64,000 bases of DNA from Plantago elongata (taxonomy: Eukaryota > Streptophyta > Magnoliopsida > Lamiales > Plantaginaceae): assembly GCA_036897095.1 (NCBI GenBank), contig JAYMSP010000214.1, forward strand, positions 1 through 64,000, written 5' to 3'. A program made the position numbers and the translations under genes. Within the stretch, counting starts at the first letter, position 1; each line of letters starts with the position of its first letter. A model generated the notes under the pieces. It searched no databases. It worked only from the letters and a program-made list of their open reading frames with translations, and was not told the DNA's origin. Of the stretch, positions 36,534-49,279 are shown piece after piece.

Positions 36534-37809
36534 CTAAGCATTCCAACCCTGGCACATTCTAAGCAAGCTCATATGGTGTAGGTCAGTAGCGATGATTTCT
36601 CCGACGTGGTCAGGAACGTTACCCTGCTTATCCAGGAGCACACACTGAACAATCTGCATCCACAATCCCGCCGTAGGCACAGACCGATGCGCCACCATTT
36701 CCCTCAAAGTCCATTCCACATCCTCAACACTACCCTCACTACAAAAACCTAGTATCAGCTTCCTGTACGACTCAGAACTCGGATGCATCCTCTTGTCTAT
36801 CATCTTCCCCATAAAACGCTTCGTCTCACTAAACCTCTTCCCATCGATCAAGCAATACAAAACCTCCTGATAAGTCCCCGCATGCGGATGACACCCTCGA
36901 ACCATCATATTATCAAAAAGCTTAATCCCTTCCTCCACCCTCCCCTGTTTCCTCAATCCCGAAATCAACACATTAAACACAATAGCATCTATCCCCACTC
37001 CCTCCTCATTCTCCATCCTCTCTAACAACACCAACGCCTCGTCCAAACGACCAAGCTCACACAACCCATGCATTATAATCGAAAACGTCCTCACATTCGG
37101 CCGACACCCCTGCTTAGGAAATTCATCAAGCACCTGGTAGGCAGCACCAATATACCCACATTCACACAACCCCTTAATCATAATATTCAAACAACACGCA
37201 TCAACAGCCACACCTAGCTCAGTAGCCTTGCCGAAAACCTCGTGCACGATTTCAAACTTCTTGCTGGAAATCAACAGATTCAAAACGTAGTTAAAAGTCT
37301 TAATCGTTGGGCAGCACTTGTAATTGGGCATATCGTAGAGGGTTTCAATTGCGAGATTGATTCTTTTGGAACGGCCGTACGCCTTGATCAGATTGAAGAA
37401 GAAATCATCGGAAAGGCAACATTTTGGATCGAGCTTGATGGTGGCCACAAGAGTGTCGATTTGGTCGAAGTTTTTGGCGGTAAAGAGGTTGTTGATGAGA
37501 GTGATGTAGAGGGCTTCGTTGGGTTTGTAGTCCTTGCGTTTGCAGAGCTGGTGGAAGAGAGGGAGAGTGAGAGTTGGGTCTCGGAGGTTTTGGAAGATTC
37601 GGGTGGCTTGGGATGGGCTCAGCCAGTCTTTGTGGTGGAGGAGAATGTTTGGTTCATCGGAGTTGATGATGGGGAGTTCTTTTGATGGGGAAAAATTGGT
37701 GGAAGAAGAGTGAGGGTTTGAGGGTTGTTGGAAGATAGGAAAAGGTTCTTCTGCAATGGAGGATCAGGTTTGAGGATGAATGAATGAAACGATCAGACCA
37801 AGAACACAT
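36534..37809 (-). CDS. P-type PPR protein with apparent N-terminal frameshift
   Basis: One intronless frame runs from about 37763 to the stop at 36534 (about 409 codons). It contains HKDWLSPSQATRIFQ, then a run of P-type pentatricopeptide motifs (for example CCLNIMIKGLCECGYIGAAY, NVLISGLRKQGRVEEGIKLF, GTYQEVLYCLIDGKRF). It resembles Arabidopsis At3g14580, a mitochondrial PPR protein; such proteins bind organellar RNA. No in-frame ATG precedes the repeats: the first in this frame is in the third motif. In another frame an ATG at 37809 opens MCSWSDRFIHSSSNLILHCR and continues LHCRRTFSYLPTTLKPSLFF, a good mitochondrial presequence, before stopping at 37654. A one-base shift between 37657 and 37763, in a region of T5, C4 and A4 runs, would explain this: either a sequence error or a broken gene. 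Confidence 0.8.
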
Positions 37810-38902
37810 GTGAATTTTGCTAAGGCTGTGTTTGGCTTGCCCCTAAAGTGAATAGTGAATTAAGGTGGTCAACGTTTTTACGGGTTTATGGACCCGGATG
37901 TAATTATTAATCTCGGAGGATCCAGATGCAACATAGGCATCATGCAGGGGGTATATGTAATTATCCCTTATATCTATTTCCTACTTTATCATCATTTTAT
38001 TCAATATCTCTCTTACTTTATCATCCATTTAGAGCACTAGTCGTAGAAGTCCTAAAATTTTCTCCCAAAATACATATTAAGTTATCTCCTATGTCATAAT
38101 TATCCTCCTTATACATTGTACAAAATTGTAGGACTCCTATTTTGTGCATAAAAGTATCAAATTGATATATGGCCCAATATAATTTACTCTTCAAAAAATT
38201 ATAGAACCTCCATATCTTTGAGCAATATTTTAAGGAGTACTCCAGTATATGATTAAAGTTTTGTGGGCCATAGCATTTTAGGATTCCTACAGTTTTGACA
38301 TTTTAGCAATTTATTATTTGTTTTACCTCAAATATGAGTATATTCAATTTTTTGAGAGTCCTACAAAAAAGTGCTCTTACAACTTTACCAACATAATACT
38401 CCATATAATTATTAAAATATTAATTTACCTTAATTTAAAAGAAAGTAAGGAGGTAAGAAGTTTTTATTGGAACGGAGGAATTATGTAGTATGTGGTTAAG
38501 AATGAGTTTGAGATAAAGAATATATGTGGACCCAATAATGTGTGGTTAAAAATGAATTGTATTGCGGGTTATCTCTATAAATAAAAATTTATTACACTTT
38601 AATGAAACTTTCAAAATAAACTTTTAACGAAACGGAAGAAGTAGTTCACAATCTCATAAAATTTTATATAGAAATAATCTTTTTATATTAGAATTTATGT
38701 ATATTATAAAATTAATTTTAAGTTAGACTTAAAACTTGTTATAATTATGATAATAACGATAATGTTTTTTGATAGGAGGTTCCTTAAATGTTGGTCCTCG
38801 AAGAATTATTCCGACAAAATAAGTAAAATCTAGAAATTGATTAAACTCAAAGTATATTTGCATATTCTAGATCTTCATTTCATATCTAATCAAAGGCTCA
38901 AA
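37810..38902. other. Intergenic, AT-rich
   Basis: The PPR promoter side abuts the end of the alpha-amylase gene. The words AACGGAGGAATT (about 38471) and AACGGAAGAAGTAG (about 38630) look like scraps of Stowaway-type ends. No gene was seen. Confidence 0.45.
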
Positions 38903-40595
38903 TTACTTGCCCTCCCAAACTGCATATTCTGTCCCACTGGTTGCAAGCACAAAATTAGGTGGGATCAAACTTCCAAGATCATTCTTCGGCCCTATTTTCA
39001 CAAGAACTTTGCCATCAATCTTGGCAACATACAAGTCTGCATCTGCTGCCAGAATCTCAATCTTGCTCGTGGGAGAGATGCCGTTCCTCCCTCTAATTGC
39101 GCTCAGTTTCGATATTTCATCTTTTTTACCCCATTCGATCAGGTGATCGTAAAACACTGAGGGAGTTCCAGGATGAGTCAGGATATAAGCATATCCAGCA
39201 GACACTTTTTCCGCAGGGAACGGCCATAAGTTCTGTGACAATGTGTCGTGATTGTCGATAAATGTGACAGCGTTCTGTGGGGCAATGCCGATCAATCCTG
39301 GAGGCTTGCCGTTCCCGTCCTTCAGTCTCCAGAGCTCACCTTGTAATGCTGAATGAAGTATACCTTTCGTCGTGAAATCAAATGCGTTGATTGCTCCTCC
39401 ACTGTTCTGTGCCCACTGCGCCAGCTCGTTCCTGTGATGGTCCTGGTTGTAGTCCGGCTTGCCATCTTGCCCGTATGATATCGCGTTCCAAAGCTCACCA
39501 ACAGCGAAATCTGGCTTGGAGTTTTCCATGTATATTTTCATAACATCGGGGGAGTATCCTTTCACGAAATCAAATCTCCATCCTGAGAAACCGATGTCAC
39601 TCTTGAGCCAGTTGAGCCAATCTGACAGCTCCTTTTGCACTTTGGGATTCAAATGGTCAATATCTGGAGCGGCTTCATAATCCTCTCCAGAATCAGGATT
39701 CCCTTGACCATCAGAGTACTTGTCACCTTTGCAGATGAATGAGGGACCCCAGTCAAGGCGCTCATCATCTGTTCCGCCTTCAAAGATGCAGTAAATTCCT
39801 CTTGAATCCTGTTTTGCTGCAGTCCTGTGGTTTATCACAATGTCTGCCACAGCTTTGATGCCCTTGCTGTTTAAGGCCGCGATTAGCTTTTTCAGATCGC
39901 CGCTGTTTCCGTACTTGGACTCATCGAGATCATAAAGCTTACCAGGAAGATAGCCTAAAACAGAAAAGAGTTAGTTTGGCATCAAACAACAGAGACAAAT
40001 AACAAGCAGGCAGGACAACAATTTGATTGATAGATTGATTCGCCTTGTATGTACAGTGCCAGACATTTTCATCTATGGATCGTTTCAAAAGTGTTTTTCG
40101 GGGTAACTTTAAGTCGAAAGTCTATATGCTTATGAAATTGAAAGTCAAAATTACACAATCAATTTTACCACAACAAATACCTCAAATCAGCGTAATGTGA
40201 CTCATCAATAAGATAAAGAATTGATCCAAAAAAAGCAGCCATACCCGGGATGGCTAGATGCCTTGATCAAGAAACCGATATCAGAGACTGACCTTGAGGT
40301 CCAACAGATTGTGAAGGAGGAGGGAGCCAAACATGAGTGATTCCAGCAGCAGGTAAGCCATCTACAACACTATGGAGATAGTTGTACCATCCTCCAGGTT
40401 TATCGCACGATCCCCAGTTAAATCCCTGAACATCGATCAATCAATAACTAAAACAACAATCAACAGAACATCGAGTTACGGTACAGAACAGGCCACTACA
40501 GTTACCTGAAACAGTAGAGTAGGAGCCACAAAGGCAGGCAAGAAAGTGATAGCTAGACATAGATATACAACATAAGATTGAGAATTTGTACCCAT
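38903..40595 (-). CDS. AMY: Secreted alpha-amylase (GH13)
   Basis: Three exons on the minus strand (40595-40506, 40425-40293, 39954-38903) give 424 residues, the normal length of plant secreted alpha-amylase (EC 3.2.1.1). Exon 1 is almost exactly a signal peptide ([20 protein letters not shown]...). The mature enzyme starts [16 protein letters not shown]13 regions are intact: DIVINHR (about 112-118), [10 protein letters not shown] with nucleophile Asp about 203, VGELW with acid/base Glu about 228, and FIDNHDT with Asp about 311. The C-terminal domain ends EYAVWEGK. It endo-hydrolyses starch; the signal peptide suggests secretion, as for the AMY1 class, rather than the plastid AMY3 class. A TATA box lies at about 40643-40652. 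I saw no clear gibberellin-response TAACAAA element near it. Confidence 0.95.
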
Positions 40596-40641
40596 TCTTG
40601 ATTTTTCTGCTTAGGATATGACTTGGACATCAACATGAGTA

Positions 40642-40653
40642 CATATATATAGG
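40642..40653 (-). promoter_or_regulatory. TATA box of alpha-amylase gene
   Basis: The minus strand reads CTATATATATG about 50 bases upstream of the ATG at 40595. A CCTTTT (pyrimidine-box-like) word lies further upstream at about 40681. Regulation by gibberellin is possible but not shown. Confidence 0.55.
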
Positions 40654-42218
40654 TGTGAAAGAACACCAAAAAAAAAACAAAAAAGGTTTCTTGCATTATT
40701 TTTGTTTTCTACAAAAGTGAAACCTGCGTGAATGGAGAATAAGATTGCTATGATTTTGAACATTTGCAATAAATTGGCATTACTTTAGAGACAAAAAAAA
40801 TCCTTTTCTAATTAATGGACTTCCTAAACTTACTTGATTTAATTGTGATTAGATACGTGCAAGTTGAAATTTGTAATTAGTTTAGCTTGATTACAAACAT
40901 AATTATACATACACGTATGAATTTATTTTCACTTTCACATTCTGTGTTCTGCAAATCTTATCCATATGTGATGTGTGTGTGAAAATGGAAAACAAGAACA
41001 GGCAATGCCATGAGAAACCAAACTCAAGAAATTGTTTGGAAACTGTTAGTTCTGGTTAACACATGAATAGTACTGTCGATTGTTGAATAATGAGTACTTT
41101 AACACGTGAAGTAGTACATATTATATTATGGAAGTAGTGAAAGTATTGACAAAATAAATTATACTCCACTACACAGTCTACACTTGGGAAATACTTGCTT
41201 CCAAGTGTACAAGGAGGAAAACACTTGGTACAAAGACTGCAAGATTAAATAACAGTGGCCAGGTCAAGTGAAGTAAACCAGACCCCTTAGGAAGATTAGG
41301 TTATCCACAAAGGTGAGCGAATTAGGCGACATTTTTCACAAATTTTACTCTCTTCTTTAGTATACCTTTATAAATTAAGTACCCATAAAAAAGCTAGCAA
41401 CAAACCAAGAAAGTTGAATCTGATGAATGTACTTTATCCGCTGGGTGACGGGGGGCAAGTAACTACCTTTTTGACTGTGAGTGGAAAAGGGTTTACAACA
41501 AGTCAAGTAACACAATCTATTTTACTGGAAATGAAAAACAGGTCTACACTCTACATTATAGAAAGGCTGTTTTCCTCCCTTTAATGAACACCAATGTTTT
41601 GTTTATTTTGGTTTGTGAAGGGTAGTAAGTGGACGACTTAGTATTATCTGGTTTAGAGAAGATGAGATTGTATTTGTTTTCAACTTAGGGCCAGGAAGAT
41701 CAAAAACAGGGTTCTTGTTCAGTATTTTTGTATATATATAAAACACTTGTGAAATGTGAATCTAATAGATAGCATTACTTTTTTACCTTTTTCATATTTT
41801 GCATAGCACCAGAGCATATGCCAAAGAGATCTTGAGAAAAACCGAAAACCTAAACAGAATATCAGTTCGGACTAGAAGCCACATAACAAAATAAACTGCC
41901 ATGTTAAAACCAGTAGAAAAGATTCAACCATGAAATCTCCCCAACTAATTAGTAGCATTATTCAGGGTATCAATAATCCAACCCTATGAAAGAGAGACCA
42001 AAAGTTCCAATTTGGCAATGATCGCGGTAGTCATAAGAAGCAGAAGTGACTAACAAAGATTCAATAAATAAACGTGTTTGTGTATTATTTGATAACAAGA
42101 GATAGCCTTAACTTTGTATGAGAAATATCCAAGTACTAACACATTTAAATTACAACATTCAACGAACCCTCGACTAGTAAGTAATCTTTCACTAAATGGC
42201 AACTGGCAAGCTCACAAC
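40654..42218. other. Intergenic interval upstream of alpha-amylase
   Basis: AT-rich DNA between the alpha-amylase promoter and the stop of the SCP2 gene (same strand). A short imperfect inverted repeat (ACACTTGGGAAA ... TTCCAAGTGT, about 41184-41211) is visible. No genes were recognised. Confidence 0.5.
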
Positions 42219-43355
42219 TCACATCTTCGATGGCTTGGGGAAAATGTCGGGAGTAAATTTTGTTGCTGCACTGATACTCCCCTTTATCTTCATTGCACCC
42301 CTGCATATGGTCAGAGAAGTGAGAACATACTTTATAAGTGTGCAACTGGTATAAAGTAAACTGTAGGTGAGTAAAACTAAGAAGTAGCAAGGCACCTCAT
42401 GAAAGCAATTTGAGGATTCATTTTTCCGGTTGCAACCTTAACGAAATCATCATCTGTAAATGAGAAGGTGGCATCTGGTTTCCCGTCTTCATATGCACCT
42501 GTAGCATTAAAGTTTGCAAAATATAAACTTCAAGCCAACGACCTTTTCAGTTAAAACATTAACAATTCACTAGTTTTGACAACCTGCAGAAAAATTGATA
42601 CCAAAAAGCACAAGTTCTTATCTTCCCCTATGGATTCTCATGTATTCCGAAACCTAGTGTCAAAAGAACTTCAAAGCTACTTCTGAGATATCGAAACATT
42701 CAGTCATTAGCATCCAATTCACATCCGTTTACTTCATTTCTACATAGCCTTTCATAAGGATACATAAAAGGAAAGCAGCATATAACTCTGTTATGGTTTC
42801 CTATTTTCCTCTGACATTGCTCACTTGTAATATTATTTCTATAGGAAACAATTCCCAGTGTGAACAGTTTAAAACTAGGCACGAGGCTATTCGATTCGAC
42901 CTATATTGAAAGCAATTCCAGAAAGTTTAGAGCTTGAACGCAATAATGAATTTTTACATAAGGATTATAGTCCAATTCATCATCATATGATCATCATATC
43001 TAATAGACTAATTACGAAGCCAGTAAACATCAAAACAATTACCAATAACACAATAATAATTCAGCTGAGTGTGGGAAGAAAAGAAAAGCCCTAACCTTCC
43101 TTAACCTCTCCTTTCTTCAAATCAACAACGAAAGACTTCTCACTGAACCCAATTTTCTGCAAATCGAAGCTGAAATATGAGCAAGAAAGTCCAAATTAGG
43201 ACACAAATTGACGGAAGAGGTGAAAAATGAACCTTTGGGGCAACATTGATCTGATAAACGAGGCCGACTTTCTTGACGAGCTGTTTGCCGGCATCGGTGG
43301 ACATGTGCAGCTTCATCTGATCCATAATCGCATCGGCTTTCAGCTGAGTCGCCAT
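42219..43355 (-). CDS. SCP2: Sterol carrier protein 2, peroxisomal
   Basis: Four exons on the minus strand (43355-43233, 43156-43096, 42498-42396, 42300-42219) give 122 residues, the usual length of plant SCP2 (Arabidopsis At5g42890, about 123 aa). The single SCP2 domain reads MDQMKLHMSTDAGKQLVKKV, then VYQINVAPK, FVVDLKKGEV, and ATFSFTDDDFVKVATGKMNP followed by AMKIKGSISAATKF. The last three residues are SKM, a peroxisomal targeting signal type 1 variant of the common SKL, so the protein should be imported into peroxisomes. The family binds and moves sterols, fatty acids and acyl-CoAs. All introns are GT-AG. The start is the only in-frame Met at the family position (MATQLKADAIM). Confidence 0.95.
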
Positions 43356-46102
43356 GGCTGCAATTCGACTGTTAAGTTATAGATAGAAATCGATGAATCA
43401 AGAGGTAAATACAATACGTGCAGATCAGTAGTGTTGTTTTTCTTTGTGTATAAATGAGAGATGGTAAGGTTTGTTGGTAGTTATGGAGTGTGGACAACTT
43501 AACCGTCTCAATGATTAACTCAACACGCATCTCTATGAACATTATTTGGGCTCCGATAAGGTCCGGTATCCGCTCCTGCTAAAGAGAAAAACTCAAGTGC
43601 CCTACCACATCATCAACCCGTTGATCTCTATTTGATTCGATAGTAAAACGAGCATCAATTTAAATACAAGCTCAACTTAAATATTTATAAGGTATAGAGA
43701 AATAACGATTTTTTCATTAGATATGTAAATTCTAATTCTTTTTAGTATCTATGAATTTTTATTTAGTGTTTGTGGACTTTTACAAACTGTATGTAAACTT
43801 TTATTTAGGATCTTTAAATTTTTACATTATTTGTGAGTTTTTATTTAAGTTGTGTGGAGTCTAATGTAAAGAAATTAAAATTTCTAAATCTAATGGAAAA
43901 ATCATTCTTTCCTTGTGGATTATTTCCAACTCAGATAATATTATAGGAGTTGAGTCATATTATACTCGATAATAAAACGAGCATTAAGTTAGGTTCGAGT
44001 TCAACTCAAACACCGTATTGTGTTGAACCATATTTGACTCGATAACAAAATGAGTATCAAATTAGACATGAATTCAACTGAAACACCTTTCAACATTGAA
44101 CGATGGCAATTTTATTTAGAATTAAAACTTGAAAGAATTTCATGCAGTGTAAGATTAGTAATGTTCTAGAATTGCAATGACTATATAATTCGTTTAATGC
44201 AAGTTAACAATCGATGTTTTATTATTTCATAAGGAGTTTGTATACCTGATAATGATCGAAATTGTCAATGAACCGGAATAAACAATAATATATGATTCCG
44301 ATTTTACTTCTAATACTTTAATTTCTCTTTCCACTTTTCAATAATTTTCTTTTATTTATTCTCGAAGGGTCAAAATTGTCTTGGAGTAAAAAAAATTTAT
44401 CATTCTAAATTTAACCGTAAGGTTCCGAACCAAAATAGACTATATTGAAGCCATCCTCATTCCCCAACCTTACGCACTTTTACTAAATTTGGAGCATATA
44501 TTAGTGTAGATTGTAGAATGAATTTTACTCCACTCCAAATTTTAATATTTTACCCTAATTTGGTTAGTTATTGGAGTTCTTCTAGAGCTCTTTAGCTAAA
44601 CCATCTTACACGGCTAAAAATCCTCACAACAACGATACTAGACCTCCTTATCCATATACGGGGTGTGCTTTCTTGTCCTCAAATTACAGAGATTTCCAGT
44701 AAGCACCTCCTTTCCTCGACTCTTCAACTCGAACCCATACTTTACTCAATTCCACCAGCTTAACTTTCATAACTCTTGATCTTATTGATCATGCTGTAAC
44801 ATGCCACATATAGGTACAGTTATTAGTCATATTTTATTACCCATAATTTCGTTGATTTTCTTCCTGTACCTGTTCAATTTCATCGTTATCTGTTTGATTC
44901 CTTAGCATTTCAAGTTTGGATTACTGTGTGTGTGTTTGTATAAAAAGGAAATGTGAGTAGTGAGTTGATGATTGTAACTTGGTTTCAATGTGAACTTACG
45001 TGTTGTGTGGTCGAAAGATAGATTGCCATGTATGATGTATGTATTTCTAGTAATGTAAGGCAAAGATCAGAAAGAGTTTGGGATCTATTTGATTAATAAA
45101 AAATGCAGTTTATGTTCCCGGTATGCGAATTACATGGATCAAAGTAAATTAAAATGTGTAGTACATTATCTGATGAGTGTGAGTGTGTGACCTTTTTGGA
45201 ATTCTGTTGACATACAATTGTGCACCCATGATGGTACAAATTAATAGCATGATCTGTCGAGCTTCTTAAGCAACTGATTCATTTTGTGAATGGAAGAAAG
45301 GGAAAGAAGGCACTATGTTCTAGGCTTGTGATATATGGGAAGTTCTAAGGAAGTGTAGATTTACGCTATATTCGAATAGAACATACACACTGTGGGAGTT
45401 CATATCATGTATGGTCAAGAATTTCTTTATACTTTATATTCCATGTAGTACATTGGATGTAACTAAGCTGTTTAATATTTAGATAAACTTAACCTACAGA
45501 ATTGTAGGGCAAATGTTCAAATCAGGCTGTATCATTAGATGCAAATTGTTTTCATCACTTTCTATGTGCTTGCCAAACAGATGAAGGAAGGAATTGCTCT
45601 TTAGTTTATTGTTGCCATTTTGGTCCTGTTGTTTCGTTCTTGGCTGGTATTGTTGGTTTCTCTTATGTGTGTCTGCCTTGTCTGTGGTTCCTGTGGATTA
45701 GTGCTGCAGACAACAAGATGAATAGAACTTTTGTTCAATGCATGACTTTAACATGGATTTTTCGATTCTGTGAGCATTGTACTCATAATCCCTCAGAGAC
45801 TTTAGTTATGCATAAATTCTTTATTTGTCAACTATAATCTACTATTACGGGATGTCAAATTCTACAGCTGAATGTGTGTATACATGTGAACAGGTTATAT
45901 TGTAAGCTGGGAATGATCTGTTACTTAATAGGGTCATAGCTCATACATTCATTTCCTAGAAGTTGACACAGAGGAAATCTCGAAAGGCTGAAGCCATATT
46001 ATATGGAGTTGCAGTATAGTGAAATCAAACTTTTATAGTACATGTCACATAGCTCTGGCGTGCATGCTTTTGATTTTGTTTTTGGTTTCTGCTTCATTTA
46101 TA
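43356..46102. other. Intergenic interval, SCP2 to thioredoxin-like gene
   Basis: The SCP2 promoter lies at its left end. A threefold diverged repeat occupies about 43629-44093. Near 44650-44815 a C/T-rich segment followed by AG|GTACAG could be a non-coding first exon of the thioredoxin-like gene; this is a guess. The open frame at 45640-45837 shows no family resemblance. Confidence 0.45.
43629..44093. repeat. Three diverged copies of a ~55-bp word
   Basis: Segments near 43629, 43958 and 44029 share ACTCGATAA(T/C)AAAACGAGCAT, then a block like TCAACTCAAACACC, with drift. They look like remnants of a dispersed or tandem repeat. A looser relative (ACTCGATAACACTCG) appears at about 53075. Confidence 0.5.
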
Positions 46103-47980
46103 ATGCAAAGACAAGGGTTTCTTGATATAAAACCCCTCTTTAACTGTTTGGGGAAAATCAGTTCTCGAGTAGAGATTGGGCACTCCGCATTATTTTTCCA
46201 TTTGTTTGGGAACAAAAGTACCATAAACTCATGTCAGTTGAAGGCTACAATAAACAACCAGAGTGGAATTGCAACATTTGTAATTAAGGAATGCTTCCGA
46301 CAAAAAAATTCCAAGATAAAGAGTACCCTGGATGAAAATGTGGAAGAATTGTATGATGATGATGATCTCTGCCCTGTTGAATGTGTAAGAGAGTTTAAGA
46401 CGGATGAGGAACTTTCAAGAATTATGGAGAATGCCAAAGAATCCAATGCTTTAGTTGTTGTGGATTTCTATCGAACTTCTTGTGGCAGCTGCAAATATAT
46501 CGAACAGGGATTTATGAAGCTATGTAAGGGATCTGGTAAACAAGATTCTCCGGTTGTTTTTCTGAAACACAATGTGAGTTTTCTGCCCTTTTTTTCTCAA
46601 TATCGGGACCTATGGGTTCGTACAACAATATCGATATCTTTTTATATATTGTAGTTTAATGTTTCAACAGTTAATTAACTTTGTTGTACATTTCTTTTAG
46701 CAGTTCTCCGCTTCTCCATTTCATAGCATGGTTCACATGAATTTTTTTCGTTTTTTGTTATTAATATGAGCTTTGGTGCTGGCAAATTACTGCAGGTGAT
46801 TGATGAATATGATGAACGGTCTGAGGTTGCTGACCGGTTACGAATTAGGGTATGCTGTACCAATCTTCATCAGGAATTCTTATAATCTATCGATTCGAAT
46901 TGGAAATGTTTATAGCTGCGGTTTGATCATTGCTATTACGATATGTGAATCTTTCTCTAAGTTTATTTGCCCATTCTAATATCACTGAGCACAGAATGGA
47001 AACTTCATAGTTTAATCAAATCTAAACTAGACTATTTTTTCCTGCCATTACTTCACTAATGCTTGGTAAAATTGGCATGAAATTTACATTGTTATAAAAT
47101 GAATTGATAGTTCCATGTAGGGAACAAGGTCTACCTGAAGTAGTTGGCAACTACAGTAGAACTTATGCCCCTGTTAATTTAGCAGTAGTCTGCCATTTCC
47201 TAGAGATTGCAACCAATCAATAATGAAACAGTGTGGTTTAGGAGTTTTTAAGGAATCTAGATTGTGGATTAAAGGTAATTTTGATCTATTATATTGACTA
47301 CTTTATAAGAGTAAGTAGTAGAGTGTTTACATAAGCAGTTGATATGGCTTGCCAAATTTTTTGGTTGTCCATTCGAAGTGGAAAATCGTTTGAAGGGATC
47401 TCAGGAGAATTCTAAGTATAATTAGGTAAACATTCAAAATTATTCATCCTGGAAGAATTTACGCGAACAAATCATTACAACGAAATAACTTGTGCATGCT
47501 GGTCTTATTGCTCCCAGAACAACTGGTCAGTTGCACCCCAAAACATCTAGTAAGGTCTAGGGTAATACTGATAGACGTTAAGACTATTATTGTAATTACA
47601 GGTTTGAGTGTTCTGCATTGTTATTGATGTTATTCTGAGAATATGAGTCATTTTAGTGCTTGTCTGGAACCTGTTTCACTTACTCTGAACTTCAGCATTT
47701 TTACTTCTATCTAATGCCTTGCCTCGAAGTATTGGGATTATTTTGTGTGACTATGATGATATGCAAAAAAAAAAAAAAACACTTGGAAAACCAGTTAATG
47801 TTGTCAATTTTATTTATTAATATAATAACTGGTTTTGTGCAGAATGTTCCCCTTTTCCATTTTTACAAAAACGGTGTCCTGCTGGAAGCATTTCCAACAA
47901 GAGACAAAGCGAGAATTCTTGAAGCCATTACAAAGTACACAGCTTCTTCCTCTACTCAAGAAGTTGATTCAATGACATGA
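46103..47980 (+). CDS. Thioredoxin-like protein, probably plastid
   Basis: Three exons (46103-46573, 46796-46849, 47843-47980) give 220 residues. Residues 1 to about 75 are basic and Ser-rich, consistent with a transit peptide. The thioredoxin fold follows: VVVDFYRTSCGSCKYIEQGF with active-site CGSC at 127-130, FLKHNV, IDEYDERSEVADRLRIR, and the cis-Pro strand NVPLFHFYKNGVLLEAF. It matches plant thioredoxin-like 4 (Arabidopsis At1g07700 type), which has the atypical CGSC centre in place of CGPC, and the preceding acidic motif LYDDDDLCPVECV. Such proteins act in thiol redox reactions in the chloroplast. An earlier in-frame Met at 46019 would put a hydrophobic stretch before the transit peptide and is less likely. 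Confidence 0.88.
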
Positions 47981-49279
47981 TATTTACAAGTTTTACTTGT
48001 GCCTTATCTCAGAACTCTAGTGAATCTTATGCTCAGAATATTTGTGGCAGTTTCTGCGTTTGTAATATAGTACTTGATGAAACTCAGGGGAGGTGGTACT
48101 GCGTGTCATATTGGTTTGAAATTGAAATGATAAATGTAACCTGGGTGATATTTCAATAATGTAGACTGCAGAATACCTATTTTACAAATTTAGCATGGAC
48201 CAGTTTTATAGATTGATAGTAAGATTGTTATTTAGATAAAGTATCCAGTACTGCGTACACTAGTCGATCTCTGCTCATAATAATGTTGGCTTCTTTGGTT
48301 TCAAATTTTCTTAATACTTCAGCATATGTTACGTGAATCTTTATATCAGTTTGAACTTTGTCGAAGCTTTTTATTTACTCTTCAAATCTTGGTAGATGCG
48401 ATTTGTACCTTTTCCTTATTAGAGCAAGTTAAACATCACATTCCTTTTGTCATGATCTCTACTTCATATAGTAAAATCGAAGTAGTTTGTCATTGCATAC
48501 TATTGTCGAAGGGTATTACTCAGGTCTCCAAATCTTAGTGCAGTTTGTCGTTGCATGAGTTACAGAAATACATATTGTCACTTATCAGTATACTAGCTAC
48601 ACTGCTCTGACACATTTCATGAAATTTGCTCACATTTTGTCATCTCTACATCAAAATAAATTCACTTGAATATGACTACGTATGTTCACAGCATGTTTAT
48701 TGGTTTTAGTCATATTCATTGGATGTTGTTGGTTTGAGTCGTATAGAGACATCAACGAGATAGCAGAATTCATGCCAGTATAATGTACTGAATATCGAAT
48801 GAAAATCTAAAGATGTCAGAATCAATTGCATATTAGCAGTGTGCAAATTATTGTCCTTAGTGACGCGCTCTTTTCGAGTGTGGTCTTCACTCTTCAGTTT
48901 AGGGCACCATTATGTAGGTACTAACTTTCACAAAACCAATCAAACACACTCACCACCTGGATCCCTTGAGGCCTCTCATGTATGTACTCTAACATTGTAG
49001 GCCAATAACATCAACATCATAAACTGAATGAAATTCATAATTTCTTACATAAGATAGATTTCATGGAGTGGGATCTTGGCTGGCCACATTATTGTTTTTC
49101 CAAGTCAACAAAGTGAATAAATCACTGAGGATTGAAAATAGATTCTGCCAAATTCTTTATCATCACCAAATCTTTGATCTTTCCATTACAATCATCTAAC
49201 CTTGCTCTCTGCTCTCTTACAAGGAGCAAAATAATAGAAGGAAATTTGTTTTTTTTTCCATGGCTTGCTGCTCCATCAT
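47981..49279. other. Convergent 3'-flanking interval
   Basis: This lies between the thioredoxin-like stop (+) and the CYP707A stop (-). It should contain both 3' UTRs. Open frames at 47977-48159 and 48326-48538 show no family resemblance. No clear repeat was seen. Confidence 0.5.

Noticed and set aside
45640-45837. Hydrophobic open frame upstream of the thioredoxin-like gene
   Set aside because: No family resemblance and no support from splice signals; it is probably intron or leader of that gene, or chance.
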